DNA from: Paenibacillus sp.
GTDB lineage: Bacteria; Bacillota; Bacilli; Paenibacillales; Paenibacillaceae
Direction: 5' to 3'
Length of the DNA stretch: 64,000 bases
Assembly: GCA_023512345.1 (NCBI GenBank)
Contig: JAILZT010000003.1
Location: forward strand, 186,001 to 250,000
Of the stretch, positions 37,221 to 46,438 are shown one piece after another. Each line of letters opens with the position of its first letter. The first letter of the stretch is position 1. Position numbers and translations under genes: made by a program. The notes beneath the pieces were generated by a model, which did no database searches, was not told where the DNA came from, and saw only the letters and a program-made list of their open reading frames with translations.

Positions 37221-37979
37221 TTATGTGTCTTTGCGCGGTGTTTTTGATTTGAGCAATCCAGACATGGCTATTTGCTGCAAATGATTAATCTCATCCTTAG
37301 TCAAATGGCGATAGGAGCCGCGCTTTAAATTTTGTAAAGAAATATCCCCGAACGAAACACGCTTCAATCGGAGCACGGGGTGTGATATAGCTTCAAACAT
37401 ACGTCGAACCTGACGGTTTCGTCCTTCATGAATAGTGATGCTGATAACCGCTTCCTTGTTAACTTCATCAATATCCTTATACTCTAACTCCGCAGGAGCT
37501 GTCATGCCGTCCTCTAGATTAATACCAGCTTTCAGCTTGTCCAGTGCACTGCCATGTGGAACTCCTTTTACCGTTGCATGGTACGTCTTAGGTACATGAT
37601 GCTTGGGATGCGTCAGCAGATTCGCAAACTCCCCGTCATTCGTAAGTATTAGAAGACCTTCCGTATCGTAATCAAGACGGCCTACTGGGTATACGCGTTC
37701 GTCAATACCTTTCAGGTAATCCGTTACGACTTTGCGTCCTTTGTTATCAGAAGCGCTTGTAATAACACCTTTTGGCTTATTGAACATAACATAGATTTTC
37801 TTCTCGCCTCTTATGGGTCTACCCGACACTGTGATCGTATCCTTATCCGGATCGGCTTTTGTACCGAGTGTAGTTACAAGCTCCCCATTGACCTCAACTT
37901 TGCCGGCCAAAATCAATTCTTCACATTTACGTCTGGATGCTACACCAGCTTGCGCTAAAATTTTCTGTAATCTTTCCAT
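37221..37979 (-). CDS. rluB: 23S rRNA pseudouridine synthase RluB
   Basis: 252 residues of the RsuA/RluB family. An S4 RNA-binding domain (MERLQKILAQAGVASRRKCEELI) is followed by the synthase domain with the catalytic Asp in PVGRLDYDTEGLLILTND, and by GRNRQVRRMFEAISHPVLRLKR. It isomerises a uridine near position 2605 of 23S rRNA. It is upstream of resA in the same order as in B. subtilis. Confidence 0.93.
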   Translation of the reverse strand: MERLQKILAQAGVASRRKCEELILAGKVEVNGELVTTLGTKADPDKDTITVSGRPIRGEKKIYVMFNKPKGVITSASDNKGRKVVTDYLKGIDERVYPVGRLDYDTEGLLILTNDGEFANLLTHPKHHVPKTYHATVKGVPHGSALDKLKAGINLEDGMTAPAELEYKDIDEVNKEAVISITIHEGRNRQVRRMFEAISHPVLRLKRVSFGDISLQNLKRGSYRHLTKDEINHLQQIAMSGLLKSKTPRKDT

Positions 37980-37999
37980 TTTCGACTAGTCACCTCAGA

Positions 38000-38344
38000 T
38001 TAATGATAACCATCAGAGGGATAAATCACAAGGTCATTCCAAGGAAAAAAAGCTCCGGGGCATGAATCGTTGTGGGGTTCGATGATTAATGGGGAAATTT
38101 GGTACCGCGCGGACAACTCCAGAATCAGCTTTCCTGCTGTAAATAGCTGATTTTCCCGGTTAGTATCAAGCCCCTTAACTGTCGAGAAGGTAAAATTTCC
38201 CTCCAAGCAAATATGAATGTAGTCCGGATCTGTCAGAAGCGGCGCAGCAAAGATTCGACCCTCGGGATCAACCCAGAAGTCAAAGCCCTTGCCATTGATT
38301 GAGGTACAATGCGAGTGGTGCAAAATAAAGCCTTTATACTGCAT
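38000..38344 (-). CDS. Small N-acetylmuramoyl-L-alanine amidase/PGRP-like protein
   Basis: 114 residues without a signal peptide. The pattern HHSHCTSINGKGFDFWVDPEGRI, then YIHICLEGNFT, and near the end EPHNDSCPGAFFPWNDL follows the Amidase_2 (PGRP) fold. The likely zinc ligands are His in HHS, His in PHND and Cys in SCPG. It is short for the family. Its ATG follows GGAGGTG and its stop is 20 bases from rluB, so it may be cotranscribed with rluB. A cytoplasmic or mother-cell role in cortex or wall metabolism is only inferred. Confidence 0.65.
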   Translation of the reverse strand: MQYKGFILHHSHCTSINGKGFDFWVDPEGRIFAAPLLTDPDYIHICLEGNFTFSTVKGLDTNRENQLFTAGKLILELSARYQISPLIIEPHNDSCPGAFFPWNDLVIYPSDGYH

Positions 38345-38498
38345 GGGTGTTCACCTCCATATTGCTGGGATAGCATATGATGGGGAGGTGTTCGGGGTGA
38401 CGCTGCTTGTTGAAATTATTTGGCGGTGGTGGTGGGTTGGGCTGGGCCGGGGTAAACCGTTGACTGGGGGTGACTGCGAGGAATGTTTGGACTTCCGA

Positions 38499-38563
38499 TC
38501 GCTGTTATGGTTGGATTTCCTGATTTGAACCGCCACGCGGTTGAAATCTAACCATAAAGGCGA
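38499..38563. repeat. Large nested inverted repeat in an intergenic region
   Basis: TTATGGTTGGATTTC (38505-38519) pairs with GAAATCTAACCATAA (38543-38557) with one mismatch. TCGC / GCGA extends it on the outside, and AACCGC / GCGGTT form an inner hairpin. Together this is a 65-base strong fold with no coding content. No function is assigned. Confidence 0.6.
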
Positions 38564-38811
38564 ACGCTGACGCTTCTCCAGTTCCAAACTTCCTCTTCGT
38601 CACTCCGTCAACGGGAAACCCCTAAAAACCCACCTGCAAAATATAAGTTCAAAAGAGCAGCCTCAAACCGAACTGAGGCTAAGTATAAAAAGAAAAAGGA
38701 CTCAAATCTAAAACTAAGGTTTGACTAAATGGCTGGCTGAGCCTAAAGAGAGAACCGGTCTGTATACGGACAGAGAAGACCTTAATTGAGCAAAACCAGT
38801 CGATCAGGGAA

Positions 38812-38949
38812 TTATACGGACTCCAGAGACGTTATTAGATAGTTTTTTTCCCGAAAGAGGCTGTTTTGGATTGAATAGTGTCTCCTGAGTCCGCATAGGA
38901 TCCGCATGACCTTTTGAGACTTAAATAGCGGCTGTACAGTCCGCATAGA
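38812..38949. repeat. MITE-like element with imperfect terminal inverted repeats
   Basis: The left end, TTATACGGACTCCAGAGACG, matches the reverse complement of the right end (CTATGCGGACTGTACAGCCG) at most positions. GTCCGCATAG occurs twice (near 38890 and 38939). The approximately 138-base unit has no open frame of note. It looks like a short intergenic palindromic repeat; whether it recurs in the genome cannot be seen here. Confidence 0.45.
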
Positions 38950-38983
38950 AGTGTGAAGTGAACTAGTTGGAGATCTTACCAAC

Positions 38984-39517
38984 TTAACCAAAAACAATCA
39001 TACAAATCACGATGGCGGCAATAAAACCGACGATATCAGAGAATAAGCCAACCTTGAGTGCGTAACGACCATTACGGATGCCTACTGCCCCGAAGTATAC
39101 AGTGAGGACATACAGAGTAGTGTCTGTACTACCCTGAATTGTTGAAGCTATAAGTCCGATCAGGGAATCAGGCCCATGAGTACGAATCAGTTCGGTTGTA
39201 TAAGCCAGAGAGCCTGTACCAGTAAGAGGGCGAAGCAATCCAAGAGGAAGAACTTCGGCTGGAACACCAAAACCTTGAAGCAAGGGGGCAATAAATCCCA
39301 TGAAATAGTCGAGCGCTCCAGAAGCCCGAAAAACACTTATGGCTACCATCATACCAACCAAATGTGGAATAATTGCAATAGCCGTGTCGAATCCATCTTT
39401 GGCTCCCTCTACGAAAGATTCATAGACAGGCACTTTACGTGTATATGCATATAATGGAATAAACGTAATCATGATGGGTATAGCCCATGACGATATGAGG
39501 CTGATTAATTGGAGCAT
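38984..39517 (-). CDS. spmB: Spore maturation protein B
   Basis: 177 residues with several membrane helices and the nucleoside-recognition-domain pattern (EGAKDGFDTAIAIIPHLVGMMVAISVFRASG; LPLGLLRPLTGTGSLA; STIQGSTDTTLYVLTVYFGAVG). SpmB with SpmA is needed for normal spore core dehydration. It follows spmA by six bases in a dacB-spmA-spmB operon. Confidence 0.94.
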   Translation of the reverse strand: MLQLISLISSWAIPIMITFIPLYAYTRKVPVYESFVEGAKDGFDTAIAIIPHLVGMMVAISVFRASGALDYFMGFIAPLLQGFGVPAEVLPLGLLRPLTGTGSLAYTTELIRTHGPDSLIGLIASTIQGSTDTTLYVLTVYFGAVGIRNGRYALKVGLFSDIVGFIAAIVICMIVFG

Positions 39518-39523
39518 AGGGGG

Positions 39524-40189
39524 TCACCCTTTCACAGAAGGATAGGAGAGTGGCCCACTCCTAAGAGCGGGGTCCTTAGGTCCTGCTGAAGGCGGCTCTG
39601 GCGGCCTGCGGAGCAGCGCTAGACGTCGACACAACCGATCCGCTGCAATCGCCGCTAACGTAGCTACAGCAGTTGCGGCAAGCGTTGTACCGACGATCCC
39701 CGCTGGATCCGTTGAACCATAGGTCAGCCTGATCGCTATAAGGGTTGCCGGAATAAGGGTTATACTCGCCGTATTTAAGGCCAAGAGTGTACACATGGCG
39801 GGTGTGGCGGTGTCCTTATTTGGGTTAAGCGTCTGCAATTCTTGCATCGCTTTGATTCCCATAGGTGTCGCTGCATTTCCCAGACCTAGCAGATTGGCGC
39901 TCATATTGGAAAGGATATACCCAATAGCAGGATGCCCCCGTGGAACATCCGGGAACAGAAAGGCTACAACAGGCCCTAGAAATTTGGCGATTTTCTGAAG
40001 TAAACCCGCATCCTCTGCGATTCGCATAATGCCAAGCCAGAACACCAAAACACTAATTAAACCAAAGCTTACGGTCACACCATTCTTAGCTCCATCGAAC
40101 ACGGCTGCCGTCAAATCATCCATTCTGCCATTGACTGCAGCAAACAGGAAACCGATCACAATCATCGCTAACCAAATTAGATTAATCAT
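39524..40189 (-). CDS. spmA: Spore maturation protein A
   Basis: 221 residues from MINLIWLAMIVIGFLFAAVNGR, with AAGGAG seven bases upstream. The nucleoside-recognition (Gate) pattern is clear: FDGAKNGVTVSFGLISVLVFWLGIMRI, ILSNMSANLLGLGNAATPMG, ALNTASITLIPATLIAIR. The C-terminus carries a Pro/Arg-rich tail of about 30 residues (RRPPEPPSAGPKDP...) with higher GC than the rest, longer than the B. subtilis protein. Its start overlaps the dacB stop (ATGA). Confidence 0.93.
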   Translation of the reverse strand: MINLIWLAMIVIGFLFAAVNGRMDDLTAAVFDGAKNGVTVSFGLISVLVFWLGIMRIAEDAGLLQKIAKFLGPVVAFLFPDVPRGHPAIGYILSNMSANLLGLGNAATPMGIKAMQELQTLNPNKDTATPAMCTLLALNTASITLIPATLIAIRLTYGSTDPAGIVGTTLAATAVATLAAIAADRLCRRLALLRRPPEPPSAGPKDPALRSGPLSYPSVKG

Positions 40190-41373
40190 AAGATCTCCTT
40201 CCCTCCAGCCTGAAACAAAGCCCTCAGGGCACTTCCAATGGCCTGTAACCATGTATCCGAAGGGTAAGCAGCAGCTGATGCACTACTAAGTCTCTTGCCA
40301 TACACTGGCGGTTTTGGAGGTAATGCATCCGGAGTATACAGCGGTATACGTCGAATCTCCTTACCGCCAAGCTGCAGCTGCAAAAACCCCTTTAATCCAA
40401 AATCAGTTGTACGTTTGGAATCTGATTGAAGAATCATTGTAGTGACTAGTCGTTCTTGCTCTCCCTGTCCCAGCGGATAACTGAAGTCATCTCCTGTCAC
40501 CAGCTCATATCCACTTACTTTATCCCCGCGCTTGATTAAAGATTTGAGAGGATAGTGATTAAATCCAAAATTAAGCAGCGAGGCATGGTCATTCCAATCA
40601 TCACCATCATTGAGTGTTACCGCTACAAGCTGCTGTCCGTTTCTAGTTGCTGAGCTTACCAGACAGCGCAGCGCTATTTTCGTATACCCTGTCTTCACTC
40701 CATCTGCACCTTCATACAAACGCAGCATTTTATTTTTATTTCTCCATTTGTAATCCCATTTTTCATAAGGGTTATCTGCTGTTTTTTCTTGAGTCTTCAC
40801 GATTTCTTTAAATACAGGATTATGGAGCGCATAAGCGGTCAGAACAGCTAAGTCATTGGCACTAGAAAAATGCCCCTTATCATCTAATCCATGAGCGTTA
40901 GCGAAATGAGTGTGCGTCAGTTGAAGTTCCTCGGCCTTGGCATTCATCATATAAGTAAAACCTTCCTCTGATCCTCCTATATGCTCAGCGATTGCGGATG
41001 CAGCATCATTCCCGGAACGAAGCATTAGGCCATAAAGCATCGTTTCTAGGGCCATCTCTTCGCCTAACTTCAAGTAAAGGGACGATCCTTCTTTGGCGTA
41101 AGCATTTTTACCTACCTTCACCACACTATCCAAATCTCCATTCTCAATGGCTACAATGGCAGTCATAATTTTTGTCAGACTGGCTATAGGCATTGACTCA
41201 TCGCCCCGATTGCTATACAGAATTCTACCGGATTCCACATCAATCAGCGCTGCCGCCCTAGCATGTGTGTTAATTGAGCTGTTCTCTGCCCTTAGAGACG
41301 GCATTGGCAACTGAAGCAACAGAATGATGCATAACATTAAGGAAAAAGTCCATTTACGTTTTTTTGTCTTCAT
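40186..41373 (-). CDS. dacB: Sporulation D-alanyl-D-alanine carboxypeptidase (DacB type)
   Basis: 395 residues with a signal peptide (about 1-28, ending SLRAENS). The penicillin-binding motifs are ASLTKIM (SxxK), SGNDAA (SxN) and GVKTGYT (KTG), followed by a C-terminal PBP5_C domain and a probable membrane anchor. Next to spmAB it corresponds to B. subtilis DacB (PBP5*), which trims cortex cross-links. I start at the second Met (41373), six bases after GGAGG; the first Met touches that site. A sigma-E-like promoter is upstream. Confidence 0.9.
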   Translation of the reverse strand: MKTKKRKWTFSLMLCIILLLQLPMPSLRAENSSINTHARAAALIDVESGRILYSNRGDESMPIASLTKIMTAIVAIENGDLDSVVKVGKNAYAKEGSSLYLKLGEEMALETMLYGLMLRSGNDAASAIAEHIGGSEEGFTYMMNAKAEELQLTHTHFANAHGLDDKGHFSSANDLAVLTAYALHNPVFKEIVKTQEKTADNPYEKWDYKWRNKNKMLRLYEGADGVKTGYTKIALRCLVSSATRNGQQLVAVTLNDGDDWNDHASLLNFGFNHYPLKSLIKRGDKVSGYELVTGDDFSYPLGQGEQERLVTTMILQSDSKRTTDFGLKGFLQLQLGGKEIRRIPLYTPDALPPKPPVYGKRLSSASAAAYPSDTWLQAIGSALRALFQAGGKEIL

Positions 41374-41436
41374 GTTCATCCTCCGGCTTTTTATCAGTTC
41401 TTGTTTTGGCTAAAAAAACCCGTTTGTATTTGTACA

Positions 41437-41466
41437 AGTGTATGCAAATTGAAGGGATGGTATGTC
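41437..41466 (-). promoter_or_regulatory. Candidate sigma-E promoter of dacB-spmA-spmB
   Basis: On the minus strand GACATACC (41466-41459) and CATACACT (41444-41437) are 14 bases apart. The -10 fits the sigma-E consensus CATAYAMT, and the spacing and -35 core fit. This agrees with mother-cell expression of dacB. Confidence 0.55.
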
Positions 41467-41509
41467 CTTTCTCCTTCATATAGCTTCTTAAAGATACCCA
41501 TATAAAAAA

Positions 41510-41538
41510 GGGACATCGCCCTATAGAGGCAATGTCCC
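41510..41538 (-). terminator. Terminator of ytfJ
   Basis: GGGACATCGCC / GGCAATGTCCC stem followed on the minus strand by TTTTTT. It lies 14 bases after the ytfJ stop. Confidence 0.85.
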
Positions 41539-41551
41539 GGATTAAACACTA

Positions 41552-42133
41552 TTAGTGTTTCTTATGATCTGATTCATTAATCGTAATCGTTTCACCTTTA
41601 ACCACTGTTTGATTGACTGGTGCTGCCGAAGCCCCCGGAGTTGGAGGTGTTGGTGTTGGTGGCATAGGTGTTGGTGGTGTTGGTGGCATTTGTGACATCG
41701 CCCCTTGACCTGAGGAAGAGCCTTGGAACATCGTTTGAATCTTATCGATCAGACCTGGGGTTGCATCGATAAGTTTTTCAAATATATGAGTTTGATTATC
41801 AAGCGGCACAATATGCACGCCTTCTTTGCCTACTACAAGAAACGCAATTGGACGAATGGAAACCCCGCCCCCGCTACCGCCACCAAATGGAAGCATTCTG
41901 ACACTTGCAGCACCTGCAGCATTCCCTGCAGCAGCACCACTACTCTTCTCATCTTCTTCTATACGGAAATCACTACCCCCAGCAGCAAAACCAAATGCCA
42001 CCTTACTGATTGGCAGGATGACGCTTCCGTCCGAAGTTTCAACAGGATCGCCAACGATCGTATTCACGTCGACCATGCCTTTGATGTTTTCCATCGCGGT
42101 CTGCATCAGACCTTGAATGGGATGTTCATTCAT
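41552..42133 (-). CDS. ytfJ: Sporulation protein YtfJ (GerW family)
   Basis: 193 residues from MNEHPIQGLMQTAMENIKGMVDVNTIVGDPVE. The GerW core has VILPISKVAFGFAAGGSDF, a Gly-rich GGGSGGGVSIRPIAFLVVG, and VHIVPL. Unlike the shorter typical protein, the C-terminal 50 residues are a Pro/Thr tail (PPTPPTPMPPTPTPPTP) with a charged His-rich end. YtfJ is a forespore protein needed for SleB-linked germination in Bacillus. Start at 42133, after AAAGGAGG. Confidence 0.9.
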   Translation of the reverse strand: MNEHPIQGLMQTAMENIKGMVDVNTIVGDPVETSDGSVILPISKVAFGFAAGGSDFRIEEDEKSSGAAAGNAAGAASVRMLPFGGGSGGGVSIRPIAFLVVGKEGVHIVPLDNQTHIFEKLIDATPGLIDKIQTMFQGSSSGQGAMSQMPPTPPTPMPPTPTPPTPGASAAPVNQTVVKGETITINESDHKKH

Positions 42134-42203
42134 ATTGTTATCCTCCTTTAGCTTTAGTGAATACTCTTCTTCCACAGCGTATATCATCCCCACAAATGCA
42201 CCT

Positions 42204-42210
42204 TAGTATG
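42204..42210 (-). promoter_or_regulatory. Candidate sigma-F/G -10 element for ytfJ
   Basis: CATACTA on the minus strand matches the sigma-G -10 exactly. The -35 region (TAAAAA at 18 bases) is weak. It lies 70 bases upstream of the ytfJ start. Confidence 0.35.
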
Positions 42211-42248
42211 TAAGGACACACCCTCAATTTTTTAATTCTTATCTGCCC

Positions 42249-42941
42249 TCATCTTTTACCGCGAATAAGGTCTTTCCATAGATGCAATCCACTCTCGGCT
42301 CTGTAGGCTCGGACTAGAAGCTGCATACCTGCATAGAGGGTATAAGCCATAGAAATACTTCCAGCGCACACCATTTCAGTAGCAAATACGACTCTATCTT
42401 CTCCAAACACAGGAACAACAAACATTCGAGGACGTCTTTTCAATCGAACCCATTGCGAACCCCATCCAATAATGCTCCATTTCAAACCCCATATTGCGCC
42501 AGCAGCCGTTGCTGTAACTGCAGCATCTCCCAATGAAAAATCTGTGGACCAATCAAATTGGTTGATTTTCACATGAGACATCATTTCCTTAAACCATTTC
42601 TTTAGTCCCTCAGTTGCCCTTAATGCTGTTTTAAACTTATCTACCCATTTATCCACAACTTCTTTATCAACTTGTCCCTCTGCTTCGCTATGCTTATCCA
42701 CGGCTGGCATTACTCCGCTTTGTTCTAGTTTGACACTTACTCCGCGTTTGATACCCTCAAAAATAATATAGGGCAGCTCGTAGTGAAGCTTGACTAATCC
42801 ATATAGCAAAGAAATGTCTATTTCCATACGGTCATCCTTGCCACGCTTTCGCAGCCGAAAATGAAAAACAATAGAAGAAGACAACAGCAGAACGATAGCC
42901 ACAAGTAGCAATGCGAGGGGTATTGCGAGCCACAACGTCAC
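42249..42941 (-). CDS. DUF2953 (YtfI-like) membrane protein
   Basis: 230 residues. An N-terminal membrane helix (TLWLAIPLALLLVAIVLLLSSS) is followed by a beta-rich region, and later a second hydrophobic stretch (DAAVTATAAGAIWGLKWSIIGWG). In B. subtilis ytfI and ytfJ are adjacent in the same order, supporting the assignment. Starts at a GTG seven bases after GGAGG. The function is unknown. Confidence 0.78.
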   Translation of the reverse strand: MTLWLAIPLALLLVAIVLLLSSSIVFHFRLRKRGKDDRMEIDISLLYGLVKLHYELPYIIFEGIKRGVSVKLEQSGVMPAVDKHSEAEGQVDKEVVDKWVDKFKTALRATEGLKKWFKEMMSHVKINQFDWSTDFSLGDAAVTATAAGAIWGLKWSIIGWGSQWVRLKRRPRMFVVPVFGEDRVVFATEMVCAGSISMAYTLYAGMQLLVRAYRAESGLHLWKDLIRGKR

Positions 42942-43085
42942 GTGTTAACCTCCAAGTAACCAGTATTGGGAACCTTTGGTTTAGTATGGCAAGATATTCC
43001 GCAAATCATTCCGTAAATTGGGTAAAAAAGTCTAAATTATTCGTAAAGCTTAATAACGCACATCAACATTATGCCCATTTATCGC

Positions 43086-43125
43086 AAAAAAAGGCAGTTC
43101 AGGAAAAACCCTGACTGCCTTTTTC
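43086..43125. terminator. Terminator of scpB
   Basis: AAAAAGGCAGTTCAGG / CCCTGACTGCCTTTTT stem-loop, T-rich on both strands. It lies just after the scpB stop. Confidence 0.85.
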
Positions 43126-43131
43126 ATTCAT

Positions 43132-43734
43132 TTATTGCTCAATTTCATCTATTGTCAATTGTTGACTGTCCAGCTTGCTAAATAAAAGCTGCGTTTCTTC
43201 TTCCAAACTGTCAGAGTTATCTGCACTATTAGGTTCCGGCAATTCTTTCAATGTGCCTAGCCCAAAGCTTTCCAAAAAGGTCTTGGTCGTTCCGTATAGA
43301 ATAGGACGCCCTACGGCCTCCGCTCGACCCACCTCATGGATCAAATCTTTATTATTCAATGTATGAATAGCACGCTCAGATTTGACCCCCCGGATCTCCT
43401 CAATCTCTACCCGAGTGATCGGTTGGCGATAAGCGACAATAGCCAGAGTCTCTAATGCAGCTTGGGACAAGGAAGCACGAGAAGGGGAGTAGGCCAGCCT
43501 TTCAAAATAGGGCGCATGATCCGCAAGCGTAGCCAACCGGTAATTCCCAGCGATCTGAATTACCTGCAGCCCCCTTTTCTGTGATACATATTCATTTTTC
43601 AAATCTTCCATAGCACGGGATACAAGCTCATTACGCTGCTCCGTAATTTCTGCAATTTGCCGGATAGTGAGACCCTCGTCTCCCGACAGAAACAATAAAC
43701 CTTCAATAATCGACTTCAGACTCTTGTAATCCAT
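43132..43734 (-). CDS. scpB: Segregation and condensation protein B
   Basis: 200 residues from MDYKSLKSIIEGLLFLSGDEG. Two winged-helix domains: QIAEITE...AMEDLKNEY and SLSQAALETLAIVAYRQPITRVEIEEIRGV. ScpB dimers join ScpA and SMC in chromosome condensation. The start lies 32 bases inside the end of scpA and follows AGGAGGAG, so the two are coupled. A longer frame from 43776 would overlap scpA further and is not favoured. Confidence 0.93.
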   Translation of the reverse strand: MDYKSLKSIIEGLLFLSGDEGLTIRQIAEITEQRNELVSRAMEDLKNEYVSQKRGLQVIQIAGNYRLATLADHAPYFERLAYSPSRASLSQAALETLAIVAYRQPITRVEIEEIRGVKSERAIHTLNNKDLIHEVGRAEAVGRPILYGTTKTFLESFGLGTLKELPEPNSADNSDSLEEETQLLFSKLDSQQLTIDEIEQ

Positions 43735-44494
43735 TGAAGTGTTCTCCTCCTCTCCACTCCATAACGATATCGTCAAACAGCTTTTCTTGATAACACCAAA
43801 TAGCCTTCATTTTCATAAGTTCAAGAATAGCTAGAAAAGTCACTACTATCTCATGACGAGCCATTTCATCATCCAGAAGCGCAGAGAAACGAAGTTTCCC
43901 CCCCTTCCCACCTCGCTGTAAGGCTTCAGACACATCTCTGATCCGGTCTTTAACAGAGATCTCATCTCTGGTAATTCGTTGATAGGAGGTACGTTTAGCA
44001 GCCTTGCTAAGCGCTTTCCGGAATGCGGCAATCAAATCGGCAGTATGCAAACCTTTCAGCGTATTGTCAATTTGATTGGGTACGAAAGGAGCTAGATCTT
44101 CAGGCTCTTTCGTAAAAATAAGACTCCGTTCACTTTCCATATCTAAAAGCTGGATGGCAATGCTTTTAAATTTACGATATTCAATCAGCCTCTCCACCAA
44201 TTCCGCACGGGGATCGTAGCCATCATCTTCATAATATTCGAAATCGTCTATCTCGATCACCGGCGGCTTGGGAAGCAGCATCTTGCTCTTTATGGATAGC
44301 AAAGTAGCGGCCATAACCAGAAACTCACTCGTAATATCCAGTTCAAGCTCCTGCATACTTCGCAAATATTCCATGTACTGATCGGTGATTTCACTGACCG
44401 GAATGTCCTGGATGTCAATTTCCGCTTTATCGATCAAATGCAACAACAAATCAAGCGGACCCTCAAACGTCTCCAGCTTGTACAATACAGCCAC
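43703..44494 (-). CDS. scpA: Segregation and condensation protein A
   Basis: 263 residues, the kleisin partner of SMC. The N-terminal FEGPLDLLLHLIDKAEIDIQDIPVSEITDQYM is diagnostic; the C-terminal winged helix has VVTFLAILELMKMKAIWCYQ. Starts at a GTG seven bases after GGAGG. Gene order scpA-scpB is conserved. Confidence 0.95.
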   Translation of the reverse strand: MAVLYKLETFEGPLDLLLHLIDKAEIDIQDIPVSEITDQYMEYLRSMQELELDITSEFLVMAATLLSIKSKMLLPKPPVIEIDDFEYYEDDGYDPRAELVERLIEYRKFKSIAIQLLDMESERSLIFTKEPEDLAPFVPNQIDNTLKGLHTADLIAAFRKALSKAAKRTSYQRITRDEISVKDRIRDVSEALQRGGKGGKLRFSALLDDEMARHEIVVTFLAILELMKMKAIWCYQEKLFDDIVMEWRGGEHFNGLQESEVDY

Positions 44495-44524
44495 GAGTCA
44501 GCCTCCTGCCAATAAAAAAGTAAA

Positions 44525-44550
44525 GTGCAGCGCCGCAAAGGACGCTACAC
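44525..44550 (-). terminator. Terminator of the riboflavin operon
   Basis: On the minus strand GTGTAGCG pairs with CGCTGCAC (one G-U) and is followed by TTTACTTTTTT. It lies after ribH. Confidence 0.7.
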
Positions 44551-44631
44551 AAGTAGAAAGGATCTTATTATCCATGCTTTCTTCTTATACATATAAATAA
44601 GCACGATTTATGGACATTCGTCAATAGCAGT

Positions 44632-45099
44632 TTACTTGAACATTTTGTTCAGGTTGGCCATTTCGATCGCTGCATTAGCCGCATCCCAACCCTTATTACC
44701 AGCTTTGGTACCAGAACGTTCAATTGCCTGCTCAATATTCTCAGTAGTAACCACTCCAAATATGGTTGGAACTCCCGTCTTGAGGTTAATAGCAGCTACT
44801 CCCTTAGCAACTTCGTTGCACACATAATCATAATGTGTAGTAGATCCACGAATAACGGTACCCAGTGTTATTACTGCATCATACTTGCCGCTTTCAGCCA
44901 TTTTTTGAGCGATTAACGGAATTTCAAACACTCCAGGAACCCAGGCAACATCCACTTCATCATCCTTAGCACCATGGCGTTTGAATGCATCAAGTGCACC
45001 TGTAAGCAATTTACTTGTAATAAACTCATTAAAACGTCCAACTACGACTCCGTATTTAAGTCCCTCGGATACTAAATGTCCTTCAAAATAATTCGGCAT
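44632..45099 (-). CDS. ribH: 6,7-dimethyl-8-ribityllumazine synthase
   Basis: 155 residues with the lumazine synthase signatures [56 protein letters not shown] (catalytic His) and [24 protein letters not shown]. It condenses the ribityl-pyrimidine with dihydroxybutanone phosphate. Last gene of the rib operon; its product is used by RibE. Confidence 0.96.
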   Translation of the reverse strand: MPNYFEGHLVSEGLKYGVVVGRFNEFITSKLLTGALDAFKRHGAKDDEVDVAWVPGVFEIPLIAQKMAESGKYDAVITLGTVIRGSTTHYDYVCNEVAKGVAAINLKTGVPTIFGVVTTENIEQAIERSGTKAGNKGWDAANAAIEMANLNKMFK

Positions 45100-45137
45100 A
45101 ACAATTCATCAACCTTTCAGCTTATAGTTTGTAATTT

Positions 45138-46391
45138 TTAATTAGAGGATTCTTCATTCTGTTCAATATTGTCAAAAGTAAGCAAATGTCCTAGCTTGGA
45201 TTGCTTCGTATGAAGATACTTGCTATTGTCTTCATTCTCAGCCATTTGAATAGGTACACGCTCAACGACTTCTAAGCCATACCCTTCCAAACCTTTGATC
45301 TTGCGCGGATTGTTGGTCATTAGTCTGATTTGACGTACGCCAAGATCCTTAAGAATTTGGGCTCCGATGCCGTAATCACGCAAGTCGGCCGGGAATCCCA
45401 ACTGAAGATTCGCATCAACTGTATCCAATCCTTCTTCCTGGAGCTTATACGCGCGAAGCTTGTTAATCAGACCAATTCCTCTGCCTTCTTGACGCATATA
45501 GAGCAGAACGCCTTTCCCAGCTTCATCAATCTGACGTAGAGCCGCTTCAAATTGTGGTCCGCAATCGCAGCGGTGGGAGTGGAACACATCACCTGTAAGG
45601 CATTCAGAGTGCACCCTTACCAGAACAGGCTCATCAGGTGAAATATCACCTTTTACCAAGGCAACATGCTCTTTATCATCTACCTCATTGGTGTATGCAA
45701 TGGTCTGAAAAACACCAAAGTCCGTAGGAATGCGTACAGAAACTTCCCGATGAACGAGCTTTTCCTTCTCATTGCGATAATGAATAAGGTCCTTAATACT
45801 GATCAACTTAAGGTCATGCTTGCGAGCAATTTCAATCAAATCAGGCAAACGAGCCATTGTTCCGTCTTCCTTAATGATTTCGCAAATTACACTCGATGGA
45901 TAAGCACCACACATACGGGCTAGATCAACAGCAGCTTCTGTATGACCGGACCGACGAAGAACGCCGCCTTTTTTCGCAATTAACGGGAACATGTGGCCTG
46001 GTCTGCGGAAATCTGATGCCTTTGCATTCGGATCCATAATCGCTTTGATGGTTAAAGATCTTTCGCCAGCAGAGATTCCGGTGGTTGTATCTTTATGGTC
46101 AATGGATACGGTAAAGGCTGTACCATGATTATCCGTGTTTTGACTTACCATAGGTTGTAAATCAAGCTCTTCAGCCCGTTCTGCTGTAATTGGCAGACAG
46201 ACCAATCCACGGCCCTCGGTAATCATAAAGTTAATCACTTCAGGGGTTGCCTTTTCAGACAGGGCTATGAAATCACCTTCATTCTCACGGTCCTCATCAT
46301 CTACCACAATGATAACTTTACCCCGCATTAAATCATAGATCGCTTCTTCTATCGGGTCCAATACAGTTTCTTTTTTTGGCGCTTCACTCAT
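45138..46391 (-). CDS. ribBA: Bifunctional 3,4-dihydroxy-2-butanone 4-phosphate synthase / GTP cyclohydrolase II
   Basis: 417 residues. The RibB half (about 1-205) has [12 protein letters not shown] and RRPGHMFPL...[14 protein letters not shown]. The RibA half (about 210-400) has the zinc site [14 protein letters not shown] and the arginine finger region [11 protein letters not shown]. It supplies both precursors of riboflavin, from ribulose 5-phosphate and GTP. Between ribE and ribH, as in B. subtilis. Confidence 0.96.
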   Translation of the reverse strand: MSEAPKKETVLDPIEEAIYDLMRGKVIIVVDDEDRENEGDFIALSEKATPEVINFMITEGRGLVCLPITAERAEELDLQPMVSQNTDNHGTAFTVSIDHKDTTTGISAGERSLTIKAIMDPNAKASDFRRPGHMFPLIAKKGGVLRRSGHTEAAVDLARMCGAYPSSVICEIIKEDGTMARLPDLIEIARKHDLKLISIKDLIHYRNEKEKLVHREVSVRIPTDFGVFQTIAYTNEVDDKEHVALVKGDISPDEPVLVRVHSECLTGDVFHSHRCDCGPQFEAALRQIDEAGKGVLLYMRQEGRGIGLINKLRAYKLQEEGLDTVDANLQLGFPADLRDYGIGAQILKDLGVRQIRLMTNNPRKIKGLEGYGLEVVERVPIQMAENEDNSKYLHTKQSKLGHLLTFDNIEQNEESSN

Positions 46392-46438
46392 AATTCTGTC
46401 CTCCTAAAAATATCACGTTACCTTTATTTGATCCTATT

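Noticed and set aside
38351..38587. A 78-codon minus-strand frame before the amidase-like gene
   Set aside because: It runs through the large inverted repeat, has Ser/Pro/His-rich chance composition and no ribosome-binding site.
44495..44631. A ribT-like gene after ribH
   Set aside because: The space to scpA is only 137 bases and holds a terminator, so ribT is absent here.
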